A DNA stretch of 64,000 bases from Bacteroides sp. MSB163 (GTDB lineage Bacteria > Bacteroidota > Bacteroidia > Bacteroidales > Bacteroidaceae): NCBI RefSeq assembly GCF_036416795.1, contig NZ_CP143867.1:1674001-1738000 (forward strand). Reading direction: 5' to 3'. This document shows positions 52,701 to 61,622 of the stretch, in pieces. The notes beneath the pieces were generated by a model that saw only the letters and a list, made by a program, of their open reading frames with translations, did no database searches and was not told the DNA's origin. The position numbers and the translations under genes were made by a program. Each line of letters begins with the position of its first letter. Within the stretch, counting starts at the first letter, position 1.

Positions 52701-53840
52701 TACAATTCCTGCCAGGATATTTCCTTCTTTGTCTTCAAGTACTGTACTGATAATGTTGGGCACTCCTTTTTCATACCCTTGCAGTGAATAGTTGAAAGTT
52801 ATACGTTGCGGAGCCATGATATTAATCCCACCGAAGTCGGTTCCTGCCCAGATATTATCATTCTTATCAACAAATATCCGATTAACGATATTATCATTCA
52901 GTGACCGGGCTTGTATACCTTTGCTGAAAGTAACGAATTGGTCATTTCGCTGATATATGTTCACTCCGTTTCTGGTTCCGATAATGATGTCGCCTGATGA
53001 GTTCTTATCGATATCTGTGATGAAGTTGGAGGAAATGCTGTGAGGATTATTGGGGTTATGCTGGTAAAGTATACAGAATTGGTTCTGGGTGTTATAGCAG
53101 TATAAGCCGCTTTGGGTACCGATCCACAGATAGTCGCCATACGAAAACAGGCGGTTAAAGATTAACTGTGAAGTATCCAGGTTTGCAACTACGGGTATGT
53201 TGCTGTAATCCTGTTTACCCGAAGGAGTAAAATGCAATAAACACTTATCGCCTCCCGCCCAGATATCACTTCCATGTTTTACAATGGTTCTGATATCCAC
53301 GTCTTTTTTCAATATCCGGATATCTTTTATCTGCCTTTCTTCGTCCAGAATGATGTAGGCCAGTCCGTCACTTTTACCCACCCAGAGATTATTGAAATCG
53401 TCGACAAGCAGGGCTTGAACGGGAGAGTAAAGTACATTATTGTTCTTGCCGGAGTATTCCTTATAGAAGTTGAGATTTTCGTGAGTGAGATCAATGCTCA
53501 TGATACCGGCTTCGGAAGCTACCCACAAATAGTTGTTGCCGTCTTCGCTAATGTCATTGATGTAATTGCTTTCAATAAACAGATACGGTTGTCTGGGAGC
53601 TGTGGAGTAGTGTTTCAGTTCGTAACCATCGTAACGGTCGAGCCCGTTGGAGGTTCCGAACCACATGAATGAGTTATGATCTTTGTGTATGGCTCGGATG
53701 GAGTTGTCGCATAATCCGTTCCGGATAGTAAGATAAAGGTAATTGTATTGGTTTGGATTCTGCTGAGCAAGCACTAGACCCTGCCCTTGCAGGAAGCAGA
53801 GCAGGGTTGTGATTAGCGCTATTGTCTTCGTATACTTCAT
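49746..53840 (-). CDS. hybrid two-component system regulator (HTCS) of the PUL
   Basis: A 1364-residue one-protein sensor and regulator. After the signal peptide (about 1-25) come two-component propeller repeats (30-720; WFGTSNGLDRYDGYELK, LWVGKSDGLAYI), a Y_Y_Y domain (about 730-790) and a membrane helix near 805-825. The histidine kinase has its phospho-acceptor His near 861 in NLAHEFKTPLTLI, followed by HATPase. The receiver domain starts LLLVEDNPDMRHYI, with Asp near 1164 in DFIVSDLMMP. A C-terminal AraC-type HTH (about 1255-1364; ISYTVIYKKFVSLTGLPPVRFIQLYR, VGFNDPKYFTRCFVKQY) completes it. HTCS proteins sense an oligosaccharide in the periplasm and activate the linked PUL. It is the last gene of the reverse-strand locus, 19 bp after the GH43 gene. 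Confidence 0.96.
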   Translation of the reverse strand: MKYTKTIALITTLLCFLQGQGLVLAQQNPNQYNYLYLTIRNGLCDNSIRAIHKDHNSFMWFGTSNGLDRYDGYELKHYSTAPRQPYLFIESNYINDISEDGNNYLWVASEAGIMSIDLTHENLNFYKEYSGKNNNVLYSPVQALLVDDFNNLWVGKSDGLAYIILDEERQIKDIRILKKDVDIRTIVKHGSDIWAGGDKCLLHFTPSGKQDYSNIPVVANLDTSQLIFNRLFSYGDYLWIGTQSGLYCYNTQNQFCILYQHNPNNPHSISSNFITDIDKNSSGDIIIGTRNGVNIYQRNDQFVTFSKGIQARSLNDNIVNRIFVDKNDNIWAGTDFGGINIMAPQRITFNYSLQGYEKGVPNIISTVLEDKEGNILAGIVDGGLAIKRKDTDSFSFFKHNPGDPRSLAHNNISDIIQDLHGNYWISTIGGGLDKLDKNNLSHPVFEHYNSSNSSLTSDDIYDIALDSARNALWICNGNHINTLDFSTGAINRLKFYTQSKEPVHNMNTIFIDSQSRLWIGGNGVYVIDLENSRNTYECIYYQHKLDDPESKINEKITCIFETKKGEIYLGSLGNGIYLLEDNSNSEKYTFKNYAVRCGLSDTSISNILDDENGNLWISTLKGIYFFDINTKRAFKFDEGDGLLVPQFYKRSGCRTINHNMLLGTIDGFVTFSPLVNLPKQKQRTITLTSVVCNGSQLIPYLNSDNLPVSISTTKELHLYPPQNSFEITFSCLDYIEPEKVFYFHRIHELEEHWNTGLVKRNAKYTNLSPGKYMLEIRCTNHDNTWSTEATCLSIIVHPPFYKTGWFYSLIAILIVSILLYIIYWYNARQQHIQKLLKEKIEIMSEQMEAINKEKLSYFTNLAHEFKTPLTLIQGPASQLVRQTTDPKEKEDLQIINRNAQYLLSLVNQLIDLRKIDTQNLTLNYSQFNFSKFLNTTITDFSNLMKERNISFEKIYRLKSDHIYSDKENLHKILFNLLSNAIKHTPDKGKITLHANQFIDKSNKLMQFISVTNSGSIIAPDEIDKIFNRFYRIPEQNKYTNYGQSSTGIGLHIVKELINLLGGTIKVKSSEKEGVSFRLYFPITLADAAENEIHEEYKEPVPVEDKIEPFIPIDRSKPTLLLVEDNPDMRHYIKNMLKEKYNIAEANNGEQGYKTAQNIVPDFIVSDLMMPVCDGSDFCKRLREDKLLSHIPFLLLTANSSETARIESYENGVDGYITKPFEQSVLLAHIDSILKNRDLRQKKFVEQDLNPILLEVGQSDQQFMNEVMNILEKNYADPQFGVKDLTERLNISYTVIYKKFVSLTGLPPVRFIQLYRLQIAKKILENSTNNVIVSEIAYRVGFNDPKYFTRCFVKQYKQTPSSFFK

Positions 53841-53859
53841 ATCCGGCCTGGAGATTTAG

Positions 53860-55191
53860 TTATCGGAAACTGATCCAGTCGATATCCACTTTACCGTTTC
53901 CTTTCAGGGACACATATAAATCGTGAATGCCGGTCGGAGCGGAATGAACCGAAGATTCAATATTCGTCCATTGATCGGTTTTGGGGACTTTTATTTCCGA
54001 GATAACCGGGCCGTTTGTTCCGTTTATACGTATTTGTAGTATTCCTCCGTTATCCGAGGTTACTCTCGCATTCACTTTTCGGGGGGCACTGTCTCCGAAG
54101 TTCACCCGGTTGTACTGCACCCATGCGCCGTTTTTGCTCAATAAAGTTTTCCAACCTTCGAATTTGTTGGTTGGGTTCAGATAATCGATGGCTGCTCCCT
54201 GATTGCTTAACCGGCTGTAGCGATCCAGCTGAATTTCTTTCCGGGCGTCTGTTATACCCACTCCGCGCAAAGTAGGGATTACTTTTCGGATAGTGCCGTC
54301 CGGGTTGAAGAATAAGGAGTCGATCCGCGCTGATCTGTTTTTATCGAATTCGGGAGAGTAATCATTGTGGTGATAGAACAGATACCATTGGTCTTTGTAT
54401 TCCACCAATGAATGGTGATTTGTCCAACACCCGGTCGGTGACTCGTCCATGATGATGCCTTTGAATTCAAAAGGTCCCATAGGGCTGTCTCCCATGGCAT
54501 AGGCCAATGTTTCTGTTTTCTCTTTTACCCAAGGGAATGTGAAGTAGTATTTCCCGTTGCGTTCAAAGGCGAAAGGTCCTTCTTTGAAGCCTTCGGGCAA
54601 TCCTTGAATCTGCATAGGCTCTGAAGCGAGTTCAAGCATGTTGTCCTTCAACTTTGCTACTGACATTCCGCGACCTGACCAATAGATGTAGGCTTGTCCG
54701 TCTTTATCGATGAGCACACAAGGGTCGATGCCGTTGACTCCCTCAATGGGAGTGGCTTGCGGGGTGAAAGGGCCGTAAGGCTTGTCGGCTATGGCAACTC
54801 CGATGCTGAAACCGCGTTTACCTTCACCTTTAGGGGTAGATGGGAAGTAGAAATAATATTTCCCATTCTTGTAAACACATTCGGGAGCCCACATGGAATA
54901 GGAGTCAGGAGCTACCCAAGGTACATTTTCCTGGCTTAGGATCACTCCGTGGTCTGTCCAGTCTACCAGATTGTCTGACGAAAATACATGGTAATCTGCC
55001 ATACAGAACCATTCTTTCAACCGCTCAATGGGGCTTGGAATGTCATGTGAAGGATAGACGTACATCTTGCCTTCAAAAACTTTGGCGGTAGGATCAGCGG
55101 TGAACTGATCTGTTATAATGGGGTTCTGGGCTTTTAATGTACCTATTATTACCAGAAATGCGGATAATAAAAATAGTCTTTTGTTTTTCAT
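53860..55191 (-). CDS. GH43 glycosidase with C-terminal carbohydrate-binding module
   Basis: A 443-residue exported enzyme (signal peptide about 1-21). The five-bladed GH43 propeller shows the catalytic base D33 in FTADPTAKVF, the pKa modulator D156 in GVNGIDPCVL and the acid E204 in GFKEGPFAF. Residues about 320-443 are a CBM6-like jelly roll ending in GNGKVDIDWISFR. GH43 members are beta-xylosidases or alpha-L-arabinofuranosidases; the exact activity cannot be read from sequence. It has its own -7 box at 55242 and lies next to the HTCS. Confidence 0.92.
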   Translation of the reverse strand: MKNKRLFLLSAFLVIIGTLKAQNPIITDQFTADPTAKVFEGKMYVYPSHDIPSPIERLKEWFCMADYHVFSSDNLVDWTDHGVILSQENVPWVAPDSYSMWAPECVYKNGKYYFYFPSTPKGEGKRGFSIGVAIADKPYGPFTPQATPIEGVNGIDPCVLIDKDGQAYIYWSGRGMSVAKLKDNMLELASEPMQIQGLPEGFKEGPFAFERNGKYYFTFPWVKEKTETLAYAMGDSPMGPFEFKGIIMDESPTGCWTNHHSLVEYKDQWYLFYHHNDYSPEFDKNRSARIDSLFFNPDGTIRKVIPTLRGVGITDARKEIQLDRYSRLSNQGAAIDYLNPTNKFEGWKTLLSKNGAWVQYNRVNFGDSAPRKVNARVTSDNGGILQIRINGTNGPVISEIKVPKTDQWTNIESSVHSAPTGIHDLYVSLKGNGKVDIDWISFR

Positions 55192-55241
55192 AAGTTAATT
55201 GTTTTTTATGTGCACGGGCTTTCTATTTCTTCATCCGGACA

Positions 55242-55249
55242 CAAAGATA
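55242..55249 (-). promoter_or_regulatory. -7 box of the GH43-HTCS unit
   Basis: On the reverse strand the box reads TATCTTTG, a full match to TAnnTTTG, about 50 bp before the GH43 start. A 8-bp palindrome, TTTCATGC/GCATGAAA, lies at 55270-55287 just upstream and may be a regulator site. Confidence 0.6.
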
Positions 55250-55296
55250 ATGCAAATCGAATGCAGAACTTTCATGCTTGCATGAAAAAATTATTT

Positions 55297-57885
55297 TTAT
55301 AGTAAAGTGACTTTGACGGATTGCAGGTCCCGGGCTGCGGAACTTGTTCCATAGAATAACTCGTACTCACCCGGTGCTACACGCATGGTATTTGTAGAAG
55401 GATCAAAACATTCGAATGATTCGGATGGCAACTCTATCTTGACATCCTGTTTGGCTCCTGCTGCGAGTTCTACACGTGCATAGGCTTTCAGGGACTTTAA
55501 TGGTCCGTCAGCGTCATCGGTTTTGTGTATGTATACTTGTACGACTTCAGTTCCGGACCGTTTGCCCGTATTGGAGACCGGTACAGTCAAGGTCAGCGAC
55601 TCATCTGTACGGAGTCGGGTTTTGCTGCAACTGGCTGTACCTATGGCGAAATCCGTGTAACTTAATCCGAATCCAAATGGGAACAGAGGGTCGGACATAT
55701 ACCGGTATGTACGTCCTTTCATGGAGTAATCCTCATAGTCGGGAAGTTGTTTCGTACTTTTGTAGAAAGTGACGGGCAGCTTGCCGGAGGGGTTATAATC
55801 ACCGAACAACACGTCGGCTACAGCATATCCACCCAGTTCTCCTCCATACCATGCCTGGAGAATGGCGTCGCAACTTTCCGTTTCGGGCAGTAATGCCATA
55901 GACGATCCGGAACAATTGACAAATACTACTTGTTTTCCGGCATCTTTCAGGGCTTTTAGGAAGTTCCGCTGTACAGCGGGTAATTCTATATCCGTACGGT
56001 CGCCTCCTTTGAAGCCGGGAATATTCACAGGCATTTCTTCCCCTTCCAGCTGTGGCGAAATGCCACCTACGAAGACCACTACATCTACGCCTTTAAGTTT
56101 TGAAATGCTTTCATTGTAATTGATAGGGAATTCTTTGCCGAGGTTGAACTTCAGGTTTGCAGCCCAGTTTTCTACTTGTGCATAGAGTATTTCTATCTTA
56201 TACTCTTTCCCTTTTTCCACTTGTAGCATGGTGCGGGTATCGGTGGTTCTCCAAGTGCGACGTTTAGTCATTGACTTGCCGTTTACCAATAATTCAAAGT
56301 AACTGCAACCTTCGAGATTGAGGAGAATTTCGCCTGATTCTTTCGGGGTTAATACGGTTTCGTATTTGGCTGAGAACTTTTCAAGGTTCACTCCCGGGCC
56401 GAAAGTATGTAATCCGTATGTAGTCACGTTGATAGGCTGGGTGGTACGGAGTGAAGAGACAGGCTCTCCCTGGCGTTCCGGATTGTTCCAGAATGTAGCT
56501 TTTATGCCGGGCTTTCCATCTATGCTGCATTGGTCAAGATAGGACTCCAATGTTTGGTCGTTCACCAGATCACAGCCTTTCATGTAGACGATCTGATTCT
56601 TTTTCAGTTTACTTTTGAAGCCGTCCAGGATGGTAATGGTCTGATTCGGAGTTCCGTTGTAGTTGCCCCACAGCATAGGTTTGTCATCGGCATTAGGACC
56701 GATAACCGCAATCTTGCGGATGGATTTACTTAAAGGCAATACATTGTTCTTGTTCTGTAAGAGTGTCATTGTCTGGCGTGACATATTCAGTGACAAATCT
56801 TTGTGTGCCTTACAGTTGACTACCGACATCGGTATTTTTGTCCAGTTCACTAATGACGGGTCATCCATTTCTCCGAGTTCAAAGCGTCCTTCCATCAGGC
56901 GGAGCACATGTTTGTCCACTTCTTCTTCCGTTATCAATCCTCTGGATACGGCTTCCGGCAGTTTCTGATAGGCATATCCGTATCCACATTCCACATCTGT
57001 ACCTGCCATGGTTCCTTTAACGGCTGCATGCACGGCATCGGAGGAACTTTTGTGGGAAGTCCAGAAGTCGGCGATGGCTCCACAATCGGAGACTACGAGA
57101 TATTTGAATCCCCATTCATCACGGAGTATTTGTTGAAGCAGACGGGTGTTTCCACAACAAGGATCATCGTCCAGACGCTGGTAGGCACACATCACTTCGC
57201 GTACATCGGCTTTCTGTACCAATGCCTTGAACGCAGGCAGGTAGGTTTCCCACAGGTCGCGGGGACTGACGTTGTTCAGATTGGCTGTATGACGGCTCCA
57301 TTCCGGACCACTGTGTACGGCGTAATGCTTGGCGCATGCAAGTAGTTTGCGGTACTTCTCATTTTCAGGTCCCTGCAATCCTTTTACTACTGCAATGCCC
57401 ATTTGAGAAGTCAGGTAAGGATCTTCCCCGTAGGTTTCCTGACCACGTCCCCAGCGGGGATCACGGAAGATGTTTACATTGGGAGTCCAGACGGAGAGAC
57501 TGTGGAAACGGACGTCTTCCAATCCATTGCGTACGCGCTCGTTGTGTTTGGCACGCATTTCATCGGAGACTGCATTGAAGATTTCGAATACCAGTTTGTC
57601 ATTGAATGAAGCGGCCATTCCTACAGGTTCGGGGAAGACGGTTACATTTCCTTGATTGGCTACCCCGTGAAGGGCTTCACTCCACCAATTGAATTTCTTT
57701 ATTCCCAGGCGTGGAATGGCTTCCGAATCATCACACATCAAGAGAGCTTTCTCTTCTAAAGTCAAGCGTTTCACTAAATCCTTCGCTCTTTCTGCCGGAC
57801 TTAGTTCAGGATTCTGATACGGCAATGTTTGTCCCCACCCCGATAGGGAGAATAACAAACCACAGGTTACTAATACCTTTTTCAT
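55297..57885 (-). CDS. GH3 beta-glycosidase with PA14 insert (beta-xylosidase or beta-glucosidase)
   Basis: An 862-residue exported enzyme with a signal peptide (about 1-18). The order is GH3 N-terminal barrel, GH3 C-terminal domain with a PA14 insert near residues 455-600 (GIKATFWNNPERQGEPVSS), and a fibronectin III-like end. The nucleophile is the Asp in KYLVVSDCGAI near 267. The motif KHYAVHSGPEWSRH marks the substrate-binding loop, and LFPFGFGLSYT precedes the Fn3 part. Together with GH43 enzymes it would release xylose or glucose ends from oligosaccharides in the periplasm. It lies between two GH43 genes. Confidence 0.94.
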   Translation of the reverse strand: MKKVLVTCGLLFSLSGWGQTLPYQNPELSPAERAKDLVKRLTLEEKALLMCDDSEAIPRLGIKKFNWWSEALHGVANQGNVTVFPEPVGMAASFNDKLVFEIFNAVSDEMRAKHNERVRNGLEDVRFHSLSVWTPNVNIFRDPRWGRGQETYGEDPYLTSQMGIAVVKGLQGPENEKYRKLLACAKHYAVHSGPEWSRHTANLNNVSPRDLWETYLPAFKALVQKADVREVMCAYQRLDDDPCCGNTRLLQQILRDEWGFKYLVVSDCGAIADFWTSHKSSSDAVHAAVKGTMAGTDVECGYGYAYQKLPEAVSRGLITEEEVDKHVLRLMEGRFELGEMDDPSLVNWTKIPMSVVNCKAHKDLSLNMSRQTMTLLQNKNNVLPLSKSIRKIAVIGPNADDKPMLWGNYNGTPNQTITILDGFKSKLKKNQIVYMKGCDLVNDQTLESYLDQCSIDGKPGIKATFWNNPERQGEPVSSLRTTQPINVTTYGLHTFGPGVNLEKFSAKYETVLTPKESGEILLNLEGCSYFELLVNGKSMTKRRTWRTTDTRTMLQVEKGKEYKIEILYAQVENWAANLKFNLGKEFPINYNESISKLKGVDVVVFVGGISPQLEGEEMPVNIPGFKGGDRTDIELPAVQRNFLKALKDAGKQVVFVNCSGSSMALLPETESCDAILQAWYGGELGGYAVADVLFGDYNPSGKLPVTFYKSTKQLPDYEDYSMKGRTYRYMSDPLFPFGFGLSYTDFAIGTASCSKTRLRTDESLTLTVPVSNTGKRSGTEVVQVYIHKTDDADGPLKSLKAYARVELAAGAKQDVKIELPSESFECFDPSTNTMRVAPGEYELFYGTSSAARDLQSVKVTLL

Positions 57886-57923
57886 AATGATGTTATTTTC
57901 ATGGTATAAAATTATGTTTTTAT

Positions 57924-58982
57924 CTAAGGATGATATTTCTCCAGTATTTTAATTTCGTCTCCCGAAATATCGACCTCGAACAATGTTGGTTTTCGTGGCC
58001 CCGGGTTCTCGGAGTCGAGGCTTTGGTGATGCAGACACATCAGCAACTTTCCGTCGAATGTACGGAACAACATACCGTGCCCTGAGTTATTGGATATCAG
58101 AGGAGTATTGCACTGAACCCAGGGACCGGCAAGTTTATCCGACTTGGAGTAAGCTACTCCCTGCGCACAACGGTTGTTGTTCCAACTGGACCATAGCATA
58201 CCTAAACGTCCCGTACCCGTCCGGAATAGGAATGGGCCGTCTGCCACGTAGCCTTCTAGCGCCATACCGAAAGTGAGCTCACCTATCGATTTCATTTCTC
58301 TTGGCCATGGAGCATCGGATGCTCTGAAAAGGGTGGTAGAGGTTCCCATTGATTCTGATAGATCCGGAGCAAGTTGGATGTAGTTGATTATACCGTTTAC
58401 GGTTTGCATCCATTCGTGACAAAATACCATATAGGGCACTCCGTCTTCTTCCCAGAAACTACCGTCGAGTGTAGACCAGCCTTCCGGCAGGTAGTTCTTG
58501 TCGCTGATGGGGTGGTAGGGGCCTGCTACTTTGTCGGATGTAAGGATATGGGTAGCACGGCGTTGTACATTGTATCTGTTAGGTACAGTGTCTACTATGA
58601 TCTTGGGATTGGTAAAGGTGACAAAACAATAGTATTTGCCTTTATATTTATGGAGCTCCGGGGCCCATATTCTTGGAGCGGTCCCAATCCAGGAGGTTGT
58701 ATCTACAGTAATGTATTGATAGGGGCCTGTCCACATCTTTAGATTCGTGCTTTTCCATAAACTACCGCCACTTCCAACCAGATAATACATTTGTGTTTCT
58801 TCATCGGCCAGGATAAAAGGATCGCTTAGCTGCAAAGAGTCAAAGCAAGTGGTGTCTATCTTATCTCCTTCCTTGCCGCCGATAAATGCATATTGCTTTA
58901 CCGGTTCCGGGCTCTTAATCTGGTTACAGGCAACCAGACTAAGAACGAACAGAGTTATTGTGAAATGAAACAGTATCTTCAT
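57924..58982 (-). CDS. GH43 family glycosidase lipoprotein
   Basis: A 352-residue lipoprotein with lipobox LVAC (C19). GH43 features are the catalytic base D54 in LQLSDPFILAD, WIGTAPRIWAPELHKYKGKYYCF, the modulator D173 in STLDGSFWEEDG and MLWSSWNNNRCAQGVAYS. The general acid is less clear: E243 in MALEGYVADGPFL, or D248, since this subfamily often has DGPF where others have EGPF. It probably acts on arabinose or xylose side groups. It is anchored in a membrane, in contrast to the second GH43. It is in the run CE1-CE1-GH43-GH3 with short gaps. Confidence 0.88.
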   Translation of the reverse strand: MKILFHFTITLFVLSLVACNQIKSPEPVKQYAFIGGKEGDKIDTTCFDSLQLSDPFILADEETQMYYLVGSGGSLWKSTNLKMWTGPYQYITVDTTSWIGTAPRIWAPELHKYKGKYYCFVTFTNPKIIVDTVPNRYNVQRRATHILTSDKVAGPYHPISDKNYLPEGWSTLDGSFWEEDGVPYMVFCHEWMQTVNGIINYIQLAPDLSESMGTSTTLFRASDAPWPREMKSIGELTFGMALEGYVADGPFLFRTGTGRLGMLWSSWNNNRCAQGVAYSKSDKLAGPWVQCNTPLISNNSGHGMLFRTFDGKLLMCLHHQSLDSENPGPRKPTLFEVDISGDEIKILEKYHP

Positions 58983-59025
58983 AGTTGCAAGTATTATTAA
59001 AACTACATCTGTATTATTTGAAGCA

Positions 59026-60180
59026 TCATTTGAATATTAAGCCTGCAAATTGATGCAATGAACGCCGCCAGGTGAGCCATTCGTGGGCTGTACCGAGAGA
59101 TTCGTAATAGGTATGGTTGATGTTTGCTTTAGTCAGTGCATCATGGAACTCCGTTACATTTTTAAAGCGTGCGGCTTCTTCAGTTCCCAAGCTGATATAC
59201 AGTGTTTTCACTTTTTGATTGAAAGCCTCTGCATCAGCAAAAACGCCGTTGTAGGCTGTATTCAGTTCATTGCTGTTCATCCTTCCTCCACCGCTGAATC
59301 CGCCGATATGGGCAAATTTATCTAAATGGGCCAGCCCGATGCTTACAGCCTGGAAACCTCCCATTGACAAGCCGGCTATGGCACGATGTTCCCTGTCGGG
59401 CAAAGTACGGTAGTTTTTATCAATCATGGGTACCAGTTCATTGACAACCACCCATTCAAAAGTATTGAAGTTGAATCTGCCTTTTGGCCCCGTTCCTTTT
59501 TCTTTGGGATCTGTAGCATATCCTCTGTCCATGACTACCAGCATGGGAACGGCTTTTTGGCTGGCAATCAGGTTATCCAGAATGTTGTCCGCCTTTCCCT
59601 GGTTCGACCATCCGGTTTCGTCTTCTCCGCTACCATGTTGAAGATATAGTACGGGATACCTCTGAGTGTTGTTCTCGTCATAACCTGCCGGAGTATATAC
59701 GAGGCACTTTCTCCATGCTTGCGTGATGTCGGAGTAGTACATCTGTGTGCGGACTTCACCGTGTGGAACGTGCTGAGGCAAATAGTAATCTACTCCTTCC
59801 TCCGGAATTTCAATGCCGCTTGACATCCGGCCGCATCCGTAGAACAATTCACTGGAAGGATCGGCTACGGAACACCCGTCTATCTCCAGAAAATAATAGT
59901 GGAAACCGGGTACTTGTGGTTCGGAGGTTACTTCCCAAATACCGTCTGCGTTTTTGGTCATGGGATATTTTTTCATTAAGTCCAGTTTTACTGAGTCTGC
60001 ATCGGGGGCATTTACCCTGACGGTTACTGATAAATCCGGATTTACCACCGGATAACTGATACCGAGGATATTGGTAGATGCCGATACCGGTGCAGTTGCT
60101 TCTTTTTCTTTGGGTTTCTGTGCACATCCGGCAATCAGGGAAGCGATCAGAGTTGTATATAAGATGGATTTCAGTTTCAT
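59026..60180 (-). CDS. CE1-type carbohydrate esterase lipoprotein (feruloyl/acetyl esterase-like)
   Basis: A 384-residue lipoprotein with lipobox IAGC (C19). Residues about 40-135 are a CBM48-like E-set domain (NPDLSVTVRVNAPDADSVKLDL), followed by an alpha/beta-hydrolase of the esterase D family. Nucleophile S272 is in AGLSMGG, and the catalytic His H366 in GTAHEWLTWR. The motif YLQHGSGEDETGWSNQG marks the family. It would remove ferulic or acetyl esters from xylan side chains. It follows a second esterase by 7 bp; the two are paralogues. Confidence 0.9.
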   Translation of the reverse strand: MKLKSILYTTLIASLIAGCAQKPKEKEATAPVSASTNILGISYPVVNPDLSVTVRVNAPDADSVKLDLMKKYPMTKNADGIWEVTSEPQVPGFHYYFLEIDGCSVADPSSELFYGCGRMSSGIEIPEEGVDYYLPQHVPHGEVRTQMYYSDITQAWRKCLVYTPAGYDENNTQRYPVLYLQHGSGEDETGWSNQGKADNILDNLIASQKAVPMLVVMDRGYATDPKEKGTGPKGRFNFNTFEWVVVNELVPMIDKNYRTLPDREHRAIAGLSMGGFQAVSIGLAHLDKFAHIGGFSGGGRMNSNELNTAYNGVFADAEAFNQKVKTLYISLGTEEAARFKNVTEFHDALTKANINHTYYESLGTAHEWLTWRRSLHQFAGLIFK

Positions 60181-60187
60181 AGTCTGA

Positions 60188-61354
60188 TTATTTAAAGATA
60201 AGAGGTGTAAATTGATAGAGGCAGCGTCGCCAGGTGAGCCATTCGTGGGCTGTGCCGGGTGACTGGTAGAATAGGCTGTTGATTCCTTTCTTACTCAGTG
60301 CTGCATGCAGCAGTTCGGCGTTGGGACCTTCTTCTTCACCGATTCCCAGCCAGATGAACTTGAAATCTTTATTGAATGCGGCGGGATCTTTGAAAGCGCC
60401 TCCGTACAGTGCATCTATATCCGTATTCTTGTCTATGGGTAATGCTCCGCTGAATGATCCGATGTAAGAGAATAAATCCCGGTGGTGCAAAGTGGTCTCC
60501 AGGGTTTGCTTGCCTCCCCATGACAAGCCTGCCATGGCACGGTTCTTTTTGTCCGTCAATGTACGGTAAGTCGAGTCGACAAGTGGAATTACGTCTTTCA
60601 CCATCATGTCTTCAAAGGCAACGAATGCTTCTACTGATGAGCGGGTATTCGGTTGTTGTTCGGGATATTTGTTTCCCGCATATACGGCATATCCGCAGTT
60701 CATCACTACGATCATCGGTTCGGCTTTTCCACTGGCTATCAGGTTGTCGAGGATGGCGCCGATACATCCCTGATTGGGCCAACCTCTTTCATCTTCACCA
60801 CCTCCATGCTGCAAATACAGGACGGGGTAACGCTTATCCGGATTTTTCTCATATTCGGCAGGGGTGTATACATACATTCTGCGCCATTCATCACATACTT
60901 TCGAGTAGAAATTGCGGGAACGGAGTGCCCCTTGCGGTACACCTTTCTGCGGTAAGTAGAAGTCTACTTTTTCCTCGGGCACTTCGAAGGCGCTTGCCTG
61001 GCGGCTCATCCCGAAGTAGGAATAGGTTGAGGCGTCAGTAACCTGCAGGTCCCCTATTTGTACCGAGTAGTAGTGGAAACCGGGCACTTGCGGAGAAGAT
61101 GTGAGTTCCCATGTTCCGTCCTGTCCTTTTTGCATTTCGTAGGGACGGTCGAGAACGATTTGCACGCTCTTTGCATCGGGAGCTTTTACCTTGAAGGTCA
61201 CAGTCCGGTCGGGGTTCACCATGGGATATTGGGCATTTGGAATATTGGTAACCGATGGTATTCCCTGCGCCCACATCGTTCCTGTGATAATGGAACAGAA
61301 TATTATTGCGCTTCCCGTCCTGATAATTACTCTTGATAATTTCTTTCTTTTCAT
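60188..61354 (-). CDS. CE1-type carbohydrate esterase (feruloyl/acetyl esterase-like), second copy
   Basis: A 388-residue exported enzyme. The start at 61354 (MKRKKLSR) is chosen because it begins a normal signal sequence ending in WAQ; an in-frame ATG at 61411 overlaps the -7 box and is unlikely. The E-set domain (about 45-135, NPDRTVTFKVKAPDAKSVQIVL) is followed by the hydrolase with nucleophile S278 in AGLSWGG, QHGGGEDERGWPNQG and the C-terminal GTAHEWLTWR. It has a W for M change in the nucleophile elbow compared with its neighbour. Two adjacent, diverged esterases suggest different ester types or positions. Confidence 0.9.
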   Translation of the reverse strand: MKRKKLSRVIIRTGSAIIFCSIITGTMWAQGIPSVTNIPNAQYPMVNPDRTVTFKVKAPDAKSVQIVLDRPYEMQKGQDGTWELTSSPQVPGFHYYSVQIGDLQVTDASTYSYFGMSRQASAFEVPEEKVDFYLPQKGVPQGALRSRNFYSKVCDEWRRMYVYTPAEYEKNPDKRYPVLYLQHGGGEDERGWPNQGCIGAILDNLIASGKAEPMIVVMNCGYAVYAGNKYPEQQPNTRSSVEAFVAFEDMMVKDVIPLVDSTYRTLTDKKNRAMAGLSWGGKQTLETTLHHRDLFSYIGSFSGALPIDKNTDIDALYGGAFKDPAAFNKDFKFIWLGIGEEEGPNAELLHAALSKKGINSLFYQSPGTAHEWLTWRRCLYQFTPLIFK

Positions 61355-61408
61355 GGTTCGTCTTTTTATACTTTTCAAGAAAACTATTCGAATATTAATG
61401 TAAAGTTG

Positions 61409-61416
61409 CAAAAGTA
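61409..61416 (-). promoter_or_regulatory. -7 box of the esterase-glycosidase genes
   Basis: On the reverse strand the box is TACTTTTG, a match to TAnnTTTG, 55 bp before the esterase start. It suggests that the enzymes can be transcribed apart from susC-susD. Confidence 0.5.
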
Positions 61417-61421
61417 AAAGT

Positions 61422-61465
61422 AATCCCCCTCAAGTAGGAGTACAAAACTGTTTTTGAGGAGGATT
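61422..61465. repeat. inverted repeat between susD and the esterase genes
   Basis: AATCCCCCTCAA (61422-61433) pairs with TTGAGGAGGATT (61454-61465), 11 of 12 positions, with a 20-base loop. It lies between the susD stop and the esterase promoter, so it may be an attenuator that lowers enzyme expression relative to susCD. The remaining bases of this 268-bp gap show no gene. Confidence 0.55.
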
Positions 61466-61622
61466 TTTCTTGCTGCCAGACCTATTACATACTCATTCTC
61501 GCTCCCTGATTTTGGAATCATCGAAGGTAGCATTGTATAGGTTGCTGATTATTTTCATACTATTCATTTTCGTAGTCGGTTTACTTAATTATTAATGTGA
61601 ATCAGCAGTTGGCTTGCCGATA